Assembly (NCBI GenBank): GCA_963851215.1 | Contig: CAWKOG010000020.1 | Span: 558,001 to 622,000 of the forward strand | Length of the DNA stretch: 64,000 bases | From: DATKFM01 sp963851215 | GTDB lineage: Bacteria > Pseudomonadota > Alphaproteobacteria > Dongiales > Dongiaceae | Direction: 5' to 3' | In this document: one piece after another, positions 11,994 to 21,734 of the stretch | Layout: each line of letters opens with the position of its first letter | How positions within the stretch are numbered: position 1 is the first letter of the stretch | Notes under the pieces: generated by a model | What the model was told of the DNA's origin: nothing | The model's input: the letters and a program-made list of their open reading frames with translations, nothing else | Databases searched by the model: none | Translations under genes and position numbers: made by a program

Positions 11994-12807
11994 CTAAGGT
12001 CCGCGATAGCCGAACTGCACGATGCGGTAGCGCATCAGCACATACATGATCGCGAAGATGGCGAAGACGACGAAATTGACCATCGACGCCAGCGCAAACA
12101 GTTCCGGCCCGAGTCCGAATCTGCAGCGAACCCCAGGCAACCGAGGGCAATGTCGGAATGGCGCCAAGGTTGTAGAACGAGATCTCCAGATTGTTGAAGG
12201 CGAGGATGAAGCTGATCAGGAAGGCGCCGAACAGGCAGGGCCAGATGATCGGCAGCGTGATCTCGAGGAAGCAGCGCACAGGCCCCGCGCCGAACACCAT
12301 CGCCGCATCGTCCATCGCCCAGTCATAGCGCACGAGCTGCGACAGGATGATCAGGAAGGCGAACGAGGTGCCCGGAATCGCATTCGCGGCGATGGCCGAA
12401 TACATGTTGCCCTGCAGTTCCAGCACCTTCGCATTGAAGGCCAGCGTGGAAATGCCGATCAGCAGCTCGGCCACGAACAGCGGCGCCAGGAACAGCAACA
12501 GCGCCAGCCCGCGCCAGCGGGCGCGGTAGCGAAGAATGCCGATGGCGCCGCCGGTGGCCAGCAAGGTCGAAAGCACGGCGCTGCCGACTCCCAAAGTCAG
12601 GCTGTTGACCAGCGCACCGCCATACAGGGAGCTGGCAAACAGATCCTCATAGGACATCGCCGAGAAGGCCGGCGGAAACGGCCAGACGATGTCTGCGGAG
12701 AACGACGCGAAAATCACATAGAACACCGGCGCGTAGAGGAAGACGTAGAGCGCGAACAGCATCACGCCCATGACAACGCTGCCCCATCGCGTTCCCCGAT
12801 GCGTCAT
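11994..12807 (-). CDS. ABC importer permease, PotC type (frame break)
   Basis: Second inner-membrane permease of a spermidine/putrescine-class importer. It starts at the ATG at 12805-12807 (MTHRGTRWGSVVMGVMLFAL), overlapping the PotB-like stop by 4 bp. Six membrane helices are visible, and the cytoplasmic EAA-type loop lies around DWAMDDAAMVFGAGPVRCFL. Near 12120 the frame breaks; the other frame supplies the last helix (VNFVVFAIFAIMYVLM) and ends YRIVQFGYRGP at 11994. About 270 residues once joined, the usual length. The PotC label is by position and fold; the ligand is not known and need not be a polyamine. Confidence 0.85.
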
Positions 12808-13695
12808 TGATTGATCACCCCGGTGAAGCCGCTGCGCTTGAGATCGATGGTGCGGCGCATCGCCAGGATCACCACCAGCGAGGCAAAGAACAGGAACACA
12901 CCCATCGCCGAGCCCAGGGCCCAGGTGCCGGTCTCGCCGAATTGCTGCGCCAGGCTCATGCCGAAGGAAGTCGCCTGCGGGCCGCCGAGGAATCGCTGGG
13001 TCACCGCCGAGGCGAGACAGGGGATGAATACGAGCACCAGACCAATGGCCGTACCGATCCAGTTCAACGGCCAGGTGATCTCGATGAAGGCGCGCCAGGG
13101 ATGGGCGCCGTTGATCTTGGCCACCTCCAGCAGTTCGAAATTGAAGTTCACCAGCGACAGATAGATCGCCGTCACCATGAACGGCACGATAGAGATAGAC
13201 CAGGCCAATGCCGGCGGCGAACTGCGTGTACATGAGCGCGCCGATGGGAGGGATGCCGAATTCGCCAAGCGCCATGTTGATCAGGCCGATGGGGCCGAAC
13301 AGGGCTTGAAGGCCGGTGACCCGCAGAATGATCCCGGTGAAGAACGGCGCAGCCAGCAGCAGCACCAGCAGCAGGCGGTAGCGGCCGCCATAACGGGCGA
13401 TGAAATAGGCGATGGGCCAGGCGATGACGAGGCAGGCGAGCGATACCAGCACGGAGGTGATCAGCGAGCGCAGGAAAAACGTGCGGTAGGCGGCCTCGCC
13501 CAGCATCAGGCGGTAGTTGTCCAGATTCCAGTCGGCGTAGAGCTCATAACTTTCCGTGCGCCAGAAGCTGAACACGACGATCGTCAGCAGCGGCAGCAGC
13601 AGCGCGATGACGATGAACAGCGCGCCCGGCCCGGCCAGGAACGCGAAGCGCCATTGCGGCCGGTGCGTCAGTCGGAGCCAGCTATCGGCGGCCAT
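12804..13695 (-). CDS. ABC importer permease, PotB type (frame break)
   Basis: First permease of the importer, starting at the ATG at 13693-13695, 4 bp from the ATPase stop. The N-terminus MAADSWLRLTHRPQWRFAFL is followed by several membrane helices and the segment APFFTGIILRVTGLQALFG. After YLYRA the frame breaks near 13190 and continues with ISIVPFMVTAIYLSLVNFN, then the EAA-type loop LLEVAKINGAHPWRAFIEIT, ending GFTGVINQ. About 295 residues once joined. It forms an operon with the solute-binding protein, the ATPase and the PotC-like permease. Confidence 0.85.
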
Positions 13696-13699
13696 CGGG

Positions 13700-14800
13700 T
13701 CAGACCAGGAACGTGGCGCCGCGGCTGGCGGGCCAATGCACGGTCACCGCCTCGCCCGGCTGCAGATGGAGTTCGCGCGGCGCGCCGCTGACGACGATCT
13801 CCGAACCGTCCTTGAGCAGCACGAGGTAGTTCGCGGTCTGGCCCTTGAAGATGATGTCGCGCAGCGTGCCGGCGATGGCGTTGAGTTCCGCCTGCCCGCT
13901 TCCGCCGTCGCCGCGGGCGATCTCCAGATCCTCATATTTGATGGAGAACTGCGCCACAGCGCCGGGCTGACCGTTGCGCGGCGCCGGCACCAGCCAGCGC
14001 CGTGCCCTTCCAGTTGAACTGCGCGGTCGTCGCCGGCGATCGCCTGCAGGCTGCCGTCGAAGCGGTTGGCATGGCCGACGAAGCCCGCGACGAATGAAGT
14101 CGCCGGGTTGGTGTAGATCTCGGTCTTGGCGGCGACCTGCTCGAAGGCGCCGTTGCGCATGACGGCGATCCGGTCGCTCATCGTCAGCGCTTCCTCCTGA
14201 TTGTGCGTGACATAGACGAAGGGGATTTCCAGCTGCTTCTGGTAGCGGCGGATCTCCACCTCCATCTCCGACCGCAGCTCGCGATCCAGATTGGCCAGCG
14301 GTTCGTCGAGCAGCAGCAGCGCCGGCCGCGAGATCAGGCCGCGCGCCAGCGCCACGCGCTGCTGCTGGCCGCCGGACATCTCGTTGGGATAGCGGTCGGC
14401 GAGGCCGTCCAGCCGCATCAGCTTCAGCGCCCAGGCCAGGCGCTCGTCGCGCTCGGCCCGGCCGACACGCTGCATGCGCAGGGGAAAAACGATGTTCTCC
14501 GCCGCCGTCTTATGGGGGAACAGCAGGAAGTTCTGGAACACCATGCCGACATGCCGGGCATAGGGCGGCAGTGCCGTGACATCGCGCGCCGCCGATCGAC
14601 ACCCGCCCCTCGTCGGGCTGTTCCAGGCCGGCGATGAGCCGCAGCATGGTGGTCTTGCCGGAGCCGCTGGGACCCAGCAGGGCGAAGAACTCGCCGCGTT
14701 CAATGGTGAGATCGATGCGATCGACAGCCGTGACGGACCCGAACCGCTTGGTGACGGATTGCAGAGTTAGTACCGCGGACGGCACGGTGTCTCCGATCAT
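13700..14800 (-). CDS. ABC importer ATPase, PotA type (two frame breaks)
   Basis: Energises the PotB/PotC-like permease. It probably starts at the ATG at 14798-14800 (MIGDTVPSAVLTLQSVTKRF). Walker A is LLGPSGSGKTTMLRLIAG; a break near 14585 moves into the frame with the Q-loop (GMVFQNFLLFPHKT), signature MSGGQQQRVALARGL, Walker B LLLLDEPLANLDRE and switch His in FVYVTHNQEEAL. A second break near 14000 leads to the C-terminal TOBE-like domain with HLQPGEAVTVHWP. About 365 residues once joined, as usual for PotA/UgpC-type ATPases. The solute-binding gene lies upstream with 148 bp between. Confidence 0.88.
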
Positions 14801-14948
14801 CGATGAAGAAAAAGGTACGGCGGCGCCCCCCGCCAAGGATAGGCGCCGCCGTCGCCGCAGGCAACGTCAGGAGGCTTCTACGTCCGACCAGATTCTCTCC
14901 CACTTCTCTGGCGAGGATGGCTGGTCAAACATGTGCAGTTGTGCCGCC

Positions 14949-16071
14949 TCAGCACTGCGATTCATGGAAATAGAGCTCGTTCTCGTCCGCCGTCAGCAGG
15001 TCGCGCACATCGACCGTGCCGCCATAGCCTGTCGACCGGACCACCCGCACATAGTTCTCCTTCTGCAGGAGTTCGTTGACCCAGTGATGGGCCAGCTCGA
15101 CGCGCTCGGAGTCCGCGTCGGCGCTGATCATCCAGGTATCGACCCAGCCCAGGCCGCCTTCCTTCGGCTTCAGCACATGCTGAACGTCGAAGTCGAGCTT
15201 GCCTTCCTTCCGGAGCACGGTGAGGTGCCGGTAGGTCTCGGAGAATTCCGGCGCCGCCCACACCGCGCCGCCGCGCATCAGGCGATCGAGCGCGTCGTAG
15301 TCCTGATAGCGGGTCATCAGCAGCTTCTTCTGGGCGATCAGCAGTCTCTTGGTTTCCTCCAGCTCGGCGTCCGTCAGGTTGTACGGATTGAACGGCTTGC
15401 CGTCGGGCCGCTCGCCGCCGATGGTGCCGAGGTTGGTCGCCGCGAGAATGCCCATCAGGGCGATGTTTTCCTCGAATCGCGAATTCGTCGCGAGATGGCC
15501 GGCGTACTTCTCGTTCAGCAGCAGGCCGATCGAGCCGATGTCTTCGGCCGCGACTTGCGAGGTGTTGACGGTAATGCCGTAGCCGCCCCAGCAATTGGGC
15601 GCCGCGACCTTGTTGGCGCCGGATTCATCGGCGAGCAGCGGGAAGTTCGGCGGCAGGAAATCCGGGAACACGCCGGACATGTTGGGGATCTTGCCGTAAT
15701 CGACCGCCTGGGTCAGACCCTGGCGGAAATAGAGGCGCGGCCAGAAGCCGTCGCCCATCACCATATCGAAATCCTTGGTGCCGCCCACCTTCATCTTGTT
15801 GAAGGCTTCGGAATTGCCGTCGAAGAAGGTCGGCGAGAAGGTCGCTTTGTACTTTTCTTCGAAGCTCGCGATCGTCTCCTTGATCGCATAGGGCTAGCCA
15901 CATCAGAGGCCGCAGGGTCGGCGTTGCCGCCGCCGCATCGCTGATGAACGGTCCCTTCCATGAAACGGCCAGACCCGCGGCGGCCGCAGCCCCCGTGAGC
16001 ATCGCGCGGCGCGAGAGGCGCAAGGCCCGCGCCAGTTTCCGTGCCGATACGCCCTTGTTAACTTTCGTCAT
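14949..16071 (-). CDS. ABC solute-binding protein, PotD class, Tat-type signal (frame break)
   Basis: Periplasmic binding protein of the importer. It starts at the ATG at 16069-16071 after GGGGAGG. The N-terminus carries a twin-arginine signal (LSRRAMLTGAAAAAGLAVSW) and a cleavage region near SDAAAATP. A frame break near 15895 separates this from the body, which includes MVMGDGFWPRLYFRQGLTQA, an NCWGGYGITVNTSQ segment and GLGWVDTWMIS near the C-terminus. About 373 residues joined. It is first in the operon. Divergence from a DeoR regulator of a sugar operon suggests that the ligand may be a sugar, polyol or sugar phosphate instead of a polyamine; AfuA is a known sugar-phosphate binder of a related class. 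That ligand is inferred. Confidence 0.82.
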
Positions 16072-16200
16072 GACGTTGCCTCCCCAGGCTTCAGGCTTGT
16101 ACGCACAGCAATAATTACAACACAATTGCCAAAAAATGCAACAGGGTGCTAAAAATACCTCACAAGGGGCCTGGGCCACGGCGTTCGAGGAGTTCGACCG
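16072..16200. promoter_or_regulatory. Divergent promoter region, importer / DeoR operon
   Basis: This 129-bp gap separates two divergent starts. Its centre (about 16100-16165) is AT-rich, with CAATAATTACAACACAATTG and a run of six A residues, so both promoters and a DeoR operator probably lie here. GAGGAG at about 16187-16192 serves the GTG at 16201, and GGGGAGG serves the opposite gene. I see no perfect long palindrome. Confidence 0.5.
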
Positions 16201-16974
16201 GTGTTAGCGGAACAGCGGCAAAGCATGATCTTGAGCATGGTCAACCAGCGGGGCTCGCTGTCGATCACGGAGATCCAGCGCAAGCTCAAGGTGTCGCGGG
16301 AGACCGTGCGGCGCGACATCATGCTGCTGGCCGACCGCCAGGCGCTGCGGAAGACCCATGGCGGCGCCCTGTCGCTGGAGCGGACCGAGCCGGAAATCGC
16401 CGTCCGCGAAGTGATCAACGCCGAGGGCAAGCGCGCCATCGGCCGCCTGGCGGCCAGCCTGGTGCCCGACGGCGCCACGGTGTTCCTTGCCAGCGGCAGC
16501 ACGGTGCAAAGCGTCGCCGATGCGCTGCAATCGCACCAGGGCCTGACGGTCTTCACCAACAGCATCTTCAACTGCATGAAGCTGATGGGCCGCAACAAGA
16601 ACCGCGTGTTCATGCTCGGCGGCGAAGTGCAAGCGCTCAATGGCGCGGCGCTCGGCCGTGACGCCACCTCCATGCTGACGCACTACTTCGCCGACTTCCT
16701 GTTCCTCGGCGCCGGCGCGATCTCGCCCGCCGGCTGGCTGATGGACTACACGCGCGAAGAGAGCGAGCTGAACAGCCAGATGCTGCTGTCCGCGCGGACC
16801 GCCGTGGTGGTCGCCGATCACAGCAAGTTCAACCGCTTTGCGCCGGTGCGGGTGGAAAACTTCGAGAAGGTCACGCATCTTGTGACTGATAGGAAACCTG
16901 AGCCGCCGCTGGCCGAAGCCTTGGCCGCCATGCCGCTCGAGCTTCTGGTGAGCGCTGACGCCGCCGGCAGCTGA
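16201..16974 (+). CDS. DeoR-family transcriptional regulator
   Basis: A repressor-type regulator of 257 residues with GTG start at 16201. The N-terminal winged HTH spans residues 1-57, with LSITEIQRKLKVSRETVRRD and the wing THGGALSL. The DeoR sensor domain has DGATVFLASGSTVQSVADAL, the phosphosugar-binding D-G-x-S-T-x region, and ends VADHSKFNRFAPVRVENFEK. Members of this family sense phosphorylated sugars made by the pathway that they control. It is the first gene before the aldolase, kinase and dehydrogenase and is divergent from the importer, so it probably controls both. Intact. Confidence 0.92.
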   Translation: MLAEQRQSMILSMVNQRGSLSITEIQRKLKVSRETVRRDIMLLADRQALRKTHGGALSLERTEPEIAVREVINAEGKRAIGRLAASLVPDGATVFLASGSTVQSVADALQSHQGLTVFTNSIFNCMKLMGRNKNRVFMLGGEVQALNGAALGRDATSMLTHYFADFLFLGAGAISPAGWLMDYTREESELNSQMLLSARTAVVVADHSKFNRFAPVRVENFEKVTHLVTDRKPEPPLAEALAAMPLELLVSADAAGS

Positions 16975-17014
16975 CAGACTGCAACGAACGAAAAGAAAAT
17001 CGGAGAGAACGGAA

Positions 17015-17674
17015 ATGAAGTACGAAACGCAGCGCCGCGAGATCGTCGCCGCGTGCCGGGATATGAACCGCCGGGGAATCAATCAGGGCACCTCCGGCAA
17101 CATCAGCGCGCGCGTGAAAGAAGGCTTCCTGATCACGCCATCGGGAATGGCCTATGACGAGATGAAGGCGTCCGACATCGTGCTGATGCGGCCGGACGGC
17201 AGCCATAGCGGCCGCCGCAAGCCGTCGAGCGAATACCGCTTCCACACCAGCATCATGGCGAAGCGGCCCGAGGTGGGCGGCATCGTCCATACCCATTCCA
17301 TGTTCGCGACCACCATCGGCATCCTCGGCCTGGAGATCCCGGCCGTGCATTACATGATCGCCGCCGCCGGCGGCAGCAACATCCGCCTGGTGCCCTACAT
17401 CACCTATGGCACGCAGGAGCTGGCGGATGCGGCGCTGAAGGCGCTGGAGGGACGCAATGCCTGCCTGCTGGCGAATCACGGCATGATCGTGGTCGGCCCC
17501 ACCCTCAAGAAGGCGATGTGGCTGGCGGTGGAAGTGGAAACGTTGGCGGCGCAATACTGGCGTGCCTTGTGCGCCGGGAAGCCGAACATCCTTTCCGATG
17601 CGCAGATCAAGACAGTCGCCGACAAGTTCAAGACCTACGGGCAGGCCGCCGAACCGGCTCCCGGTTGCTGTTGA
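17015..17674 (+). CDS. Class II aldolase/epimerase family (AraD/FucA type)
   Basis: A zinc enzyme of 219 residues, ATG at 17015 after GGAGAGAACGG. Motifs are NQGTSGNISAR at the phosphate end, the metal ligands in VHTHSMFATTIG, and the second-site histidine in LLANHGMIVVGP. Members cleave a ketose 1-phosphate or 5-phosphate retro-aldol fashion to dihydroxyacetone phosphate plus an aldehyde, or epimerise ribulose 5-phosphate. With an adjacent FGGY kinase and a dihydroxyacetone-phosphate-using dehydrogenase, aldol cleavage is the better guess. The exact substrate is not readable. 22 bp separate it from the kinase. Confidence 0.87.
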   Translation: MKYETQRREIVAACRDMNRRGINQGTSGNISARVKEGFLITPSGMAYDEMKASDIVLMRPDGSHSGRRKPSSEYRFHTSIMAKRPEVGGIVHTHSMFATTIGILGLEIPAVHYMIAAAGGSNIRLVPYITYGTQELADAALKALEGRNACLLANHGMIVVGPTLKKAMWLAVEVETLAAQYWRALCAGKPNILSDAQIKTVADKFKTYGQAAEPAPGCC

Positions 17675-17696
17675 GGACGGCCGGGCGCGGCGCATC

Positions 17697-19211
17697 ATGA
17701 TCGTCGGCATCGATATCGGCACGCAGAGCCTGAAGGCGGCGGTCACCGACGGCGCGCTCACGGTCCGCGGCGAGGCGGCCATGGCCTATCGGCCGAACTT
17801 CCCGCGCAACGGCTGGGCCGAGCAGGATCCGCGGCTGTGGGAACATGCGCTCGGCCCGACCATCGCCCGCGCGCTGGCGCAGGCCGGCGTCAACGCATCG
17901 CAAGTCACCGCGCTCGGCATCTGCGGCCAGCTCGACGGCTGCCTCGCGGTCAATCGCAAGGGCAAGGCGATCACGCCCTGCCTGATCTGGATGGACCGCC
18001 GCGCCCAGGCGGAGATCGCTAACGTCCCGGCGGCGATGGTGCGGGCGCGAGCCGGCCTGGTGCTGGATGCCAGCCACATGGCGGCGAAGATCCGGTGGCT
18101 GAAACGCCATGATCCCGGCATTGCCTCGGCCGTCTGTTTCCATCAGCCGGTTTCCTATCTGGTGTCGCGGCTGACCGGCCGCGCTGTCATCGACCATGCG
18201 CTGGCCTCCACCAGCATGCTCTACGGCATCGAGCGGCGCGGCTATGACTCGGCGCTGCTGGATTGCTTCGATATCAGCGCCGACGAGCTGCCCGAACTGG
18301 CGGATGCGGCGGATGCCGCGGGGCCCTTGTCGGCGGAGGGGGCTGTGACCACCGGCTTGCCTGCCGGCATCCCTGTCGCCGTGGGCACGGGCGACGATTT
18401 CTCGACGCCCCTGGGCGCCGGATTTCTCGACCCCGGGCAGCTCGCCGTCGTGCTCGGCACCGGCGAAGTGGTCGGCGCGGTGCATCCGCGGCTGGTCATC
18501 GACGATGCCGGGCTGGTGGAGACCCACGCCTATCCCGGCGGCATGTACTTTCTCGAGAATCCAGGCTGGCTCTCCGGCGGCGCCGTCTCGTGGCTCTGCG
18601 AGCTGCTGTCGATCGATGGCTTCGAGGCGCTGCATGCGGAAGCGGCAACGGTGCCGCCGGGTGCCGCCGGCCTGACCTTCATCCCCGCCCTCACCGGAGC
18701 CATGGCGCCGGTGTGGAACGCATCCGCACGCGGCTGCTTCTACGGACTGACGCCGTCGCACACGCGCGCTCATATGGCCCGCGCCTTGCTCGAGGGCTGC
18801 GCCTTCGCGATGCGCGACGTGGCGGACCGGCTGAAGGAGCTGGGCGCTGAAATCCGCAGCCTGCTGCTGCTGGGCGGCGGCGCCCGCAGCCGGCTTTGGG
18901 CGCAGATCCGTGCCGACGTGCTGGGCTTGCCGACCGAGATATCCAGCCGCGTCGACAGTTCGCCTGTCGGCGCCGCCATGCTGGCGGCCGTCGCCGCCGG
19001 TCTGATCGGAAATCTGCATCAAGCCGCCGGGATGGTGCGCGCGCCCGCGGCGCTGCTGGCGCCGGCGGCATCGACCCGCGGCGCCTATGGCGAGGCCTAT
19101 GGCCGCTACCGCCACTTGTTCGACAATCTGCGGCCGCTGTTCGAGCCGGCAAGACCGGCGCCGCTGCGGCAGAACGGAATCCGCGTTGGCAGGGAGGCCA
19201 GCATCCATTGA
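17697..19211 (+). CDS. FGGY-family carbohydrate kinase (xylulokinase-like)
   Basis: An ATP-dependent sugar kinase of 504 residues. I start at the ATG at 17697 (MIVGIDIGTQSLKAAVTDGA), where the FGGY N-terminal phosphate loop DIGTQS begins. The substrate region includes GICGQLDGCLAVNRKG and the catalytic-base area VAVGTGDDFSTPLGAG. The second signature is LLLLGGGARSRLWAQIRADV. The fold is closest to xylulokinase as I read it, but ribulokinase-like or tetrulose kinases cannot be excluded. The last codons overlap the next gene's TTG start by 4 bp, so translation is coupled. Intact. Confidence 0.88.
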   Translation: MIVGIDIGTQSLKAAVTDGALTVRGEAAMAYRPNFPRNGWAEQDPRLWEHALGPTIARALAQAGVNASQVTALGICGQLDGCLAVNRKGKAITPCLIWMDRRAQAEIANVPAAMVRARAGLVLDASHMAAKIRWLKRHDPGIASAVCFHQPVSYLVSRLTGRAVIDHALASTSMLYGIERRGYDSALLDCFDISADELPELADAADAAGPLSAEGAVTTGLPAGIPVAVGTGDDFSTPLGAGFLDPGQLAVVLGTGEVVGAVHPRLVIDDAGLVETHAYPGGMYFLENPGWLSGGAVSWLCELLSIDGFEALHAEAATVPPGAAGLTFIPALTGAMAPVWNASARGCFYGLTPSHTRAHMARALLEGCAFAMRDVADRLKELGAEIRSLLLLGGGARSRLWAQIRADVLGLPTEISSRVDSSPVGAAMLAAVAAGLIGNLHQAAGMVRAPAALLAPAASTRGAYGEAYGRYRHLFDNLRPLFEPARPAPLRQNGIRVGREASIH

Positions 19212-20510
19212 GCGACAACATGATCTACCAGCTTCTGGCGGGTACCCTGCCCGACCCCGACGGGGGCGCCCCCCTGCAGGTCGCAACCCGTTCGGTCGCC
19301 ATGCTGCCAACGCTGAAGAATGTCGAGGCCGACTTCGTCAAGCCGCTCGGGCTGGGGAAGCATCTGGCCGTCGTCAGCGACTCGACGAACTCAAGGCATT
19401 CTCGGCGCCCGGGTCGTGCGGGCGCTGGAAAGCCTCGGACAGGTCACCAGCATCCAACTCCCTGGCCGGCCCCATCCCGACGGCGAAACCGTCGAGAAGA
19501 TCCGCAAGGCGTCGGCCTCGGCCGACGCGCTGGTGGCCGTCGGCTCGGGGACGATCAACGATCTCTGCAAATACGCCAGCGCCCAGGACCGCAAGCCTTA
19601 CATCGTCTATGCGACAGCGCCGTCGATGAACGGCTACACCTCGGTGAACGCGGCGATCACCGACCACGGCCACAAGAAATCCCTGGCGGCGCAGGCGCCG
19701 GTGGCCGCGTTCTTCGATCTGGAGGTGCTGACGGCGTCGCCGCCGCGGATGATCCGCTCCGGTCTCGGCGACAGCCTCTGCCGGCCGACGGCGCAAGCCG
19801 ATTGGATGCTGGCCCATCTGCTGCTGGATCAACCCTATCGCACCATGCCGTTCGTGCTGCTGGAGGATGACGAGGCGCAGCTCTTCGCGGAGTCCGACGC
19901 CCTGATGCGCGGCGACATGGAGGCGATGCGCTGCCTGGTGCGGACGCTGCTGCTCTCCGGCTTCGGCACGGCGATCTATGGCAGCAGCCATCCGGCCAGC
20001 CAGGGCGAGCATCTGATCAGCCACTATGCCGACATGTTCGGCGATCATGGCTGGCCCGAGTCGTTCCATGGCGAGCAGATCGGCGTGACGACGCTGACGA
20101 TGGCGCGGCTGCAGGAGCGGCTGCTCGAGGGGCCGGCGCCGACGGTGCATGTGAACGGCGCGGATGAAACTGTGTTCACGACGAAGTATGGACCCGAGCT
20201 CGGCAAATCCTGCTGGAAGGAGTTCGCGCAGAAGCGCCTGGATGCCGACCGCGCGAAGGCGGTCAATCAGCGCCTGGCCGATTCCTGGGACAAGATCCGC
20301 GAGGCGATCGCCCGCATCACCATCCCCGCGAAGACCCTGCGCGACGTTTTGCAGCGGGCGGCGGCACCGATGCAGCCGGAGGATTTGGGCTGGCCGCGGC
20401 AGTTCTATCTGACGGCGGTCAAGCAGGCGCGGGAGATCCGCAACCGCTACACCTTCCTCGACCTGGCGTCGGACAGCGGCAAGATCGAGCCGGTGGCGGC
20501 GCTGGCCTGA
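19208..20510 (+). CDS. sn-glycerol-1-phosphate dehydrogenase family, AraM/EgsA type (frame break)
   Basis: Family members interconvert dihydroxyacetone phosphate and glycerol 1-phosphate with NAD(P)H and a bound metal. Start is the TTG at 19208 or the ATG at 19220 (MIYQLLAGTLPDPDGG). A frame break near 19385 separates LGKHLAVVSD from GARVVRALESLG. Downstream are the NAD-binding motif VAVGSGTINDLCKYAS, YATAPSMNGYTSVNAA, and metal-ligand regions with SSHPASQGEHLISHY and DHGWPESFHGEQIGV. About 430 residues joined. In bacilli araM lies in the arabinose operon; here it follows an aldolase and a sugar kinase. Its exact place in the pathway is inferred. Confidence 0.87.
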
Positions 20511-20531
20511 GATCTCTCAGGGAAGGTCGTT

Positions 20532-21608
20532 TCAAGCCCGCACCAGAAGCTGCTCGGCTTTGGCGAGATCCTCGGGGCTGTTGGCGTTGAAAAAAGGATC
20601 GATCTTGTCGATCGCAAACTCGGCAACGGCGAGACGGTAGCGCGCGCTCCACGCGTCCACCTTGTGCATGTCTTCCTGGGTGATCGCGCGGCGCAACTCG
20701 TCGCGCAGCCGCACCGGCCAGAGCCCGACGACCGGATAGCGCTGGCCGGCGCTCATGGCGCAGGCCATATCCGCCTGATCGATATCCCGTTCGGCCACTA
20801 GGCGCGCAACGAGATCGCGCGGCAGGAACGGGCTGTCCGTCGGCACAGTGACGATCCACGGACAATCCGGCGCATTCGCCGCCGCCCAATCCATGCCGGT
20901 GAGTACGCCCGCCAGCGGTCCCGCGAAATCGGGGATTGAGTCGGGAACAACTGGCAGGTCGAACGACGCGAACCTCTGGGGATCGCCATTGGCGTTGAGA
21001 ATCAGACCGCGCAATTGCGGAAGAACACGCTCGATCACGTGCGCCAGGATCGGCTTGCCGCCAAGCGGACGCAGGCACTTGTCGCCACCGCCCATGCGTT
21101 GCGACTGCCCGCCCGCCAGTAGCACACCGATGACGCCCGGCACGTCGCCTGGGATTTTCTTGCTCATGTGAACCAGCACTCGGTCTTGGAGCACCTCGCG
21201 CCGCGCAACCGCGTAGCCGTGACGTTCATACAGCGCGATATTCTCAGCCATCGTCTCGTTGGTGTAGAGGCGGATTTCCGACACGCCGCGGCGCAATGCT
21301 TCCCGCTCCGACAACGCCAGCAATCGCCGGCCGATGCCGCTGCGCTGCAACTCTACCGCTACCGCCACACTCCAGATCAACAGATGATCGCTGGCCGGCT
21401 TTAGAACGAGTACGCCAACCAAGCTGCCGTTGTCTTCGGCAACCCATGTTTCGTCGGTGCGTATCACTTCGGCATAATCGGCGGTCAGCGGCTGCGGCAA
21501 GCGGCCGATGCGTTCGACGAATTTCTGATAGGCCGCCTGCGACAGCGCGGTGACAGCAGGCGCATCCGCAGCGACCGCGCGGCGGAATCGGAGGGAAATC
21601 GGACTCAT
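20532..21608 (-). CDS. GNAT acetyltransferase joined to MobA (molybdenum cofactor guanylyltransferase)
   Basis: One open frame of 358 residues from the ATG at 21608 holds two domains. Residues 4-163 are a GNAT fold with the acetyl-CoA loop VELQRSGIGRRLLAL and NETMAENIALYERHGY. Residues about 168-358 are MobA: GVLLAGGQSQRMGGGDKCL (nucleotide loop), VPDSIPDFAGPLAGVLTGM and VPTDSPFLPRDL. MobA adds GMP to molybdopterin. The junction reads HMSKKIPGDVPG and its ATGA context would give a normal 4-bp gene overlap if one base were gained or lost just upstream. Given the many indels nearby, two overlapping genes artificially fused is as likely as a true fusion. Molybdenum genes follow at 24.7 kb. Confidence 0.85.
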   Translation of the reverse strand: MSPISLRFRRAVAADAPAVTALSQAAYQKFVERIGRLPQPLTADYAEVIRTDETWVAEDNGSLVGVLVLKPASDHLLIWSVAVAVELQRSGIGRRLLALSEREALRRGVSEIRLYTNETMAENIALYERHGYAVARREVLQDRVLVHMSKKIPGDVPGVIGVLLAGGQSQRMGGGDKCLRPLGGKPILAHVIERVLPQLRGLILNANGDPQRFASFDLPVVPDSIPDFAGPLAGVLTGMDWAAANAPDCPWIVTVPTDSPFLPRDLVARLVAERDIDQADMACAMSAGQRYPVVGLWPVRLRDELRRAITQEDMHKVDAWSARYRLAVAEFAIDKIDPFFNANSPEDLAKAEQLLVRA

Positions 21609-21734
21609 TCGCACAACTTAAGGCCTTTGTTCCGATAGGCCACCCCGCCTTGACGTCCCGGCGGCGGCGGTGTTGTGTCGCGGCAACAGCGCCGGCCCAT
21701 GCCGGCGCCAAAACGATGATCCCCGGAGGAACTT

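Noticed and set aside
17628..19310. Minus-strand open frame of 560 codons opposite the FGGY kinase
   Set aside because: Low-complexity Arg/Ala/Gly/Gln composition; the plus-strand kinase has full motifs and coupled neighbours.
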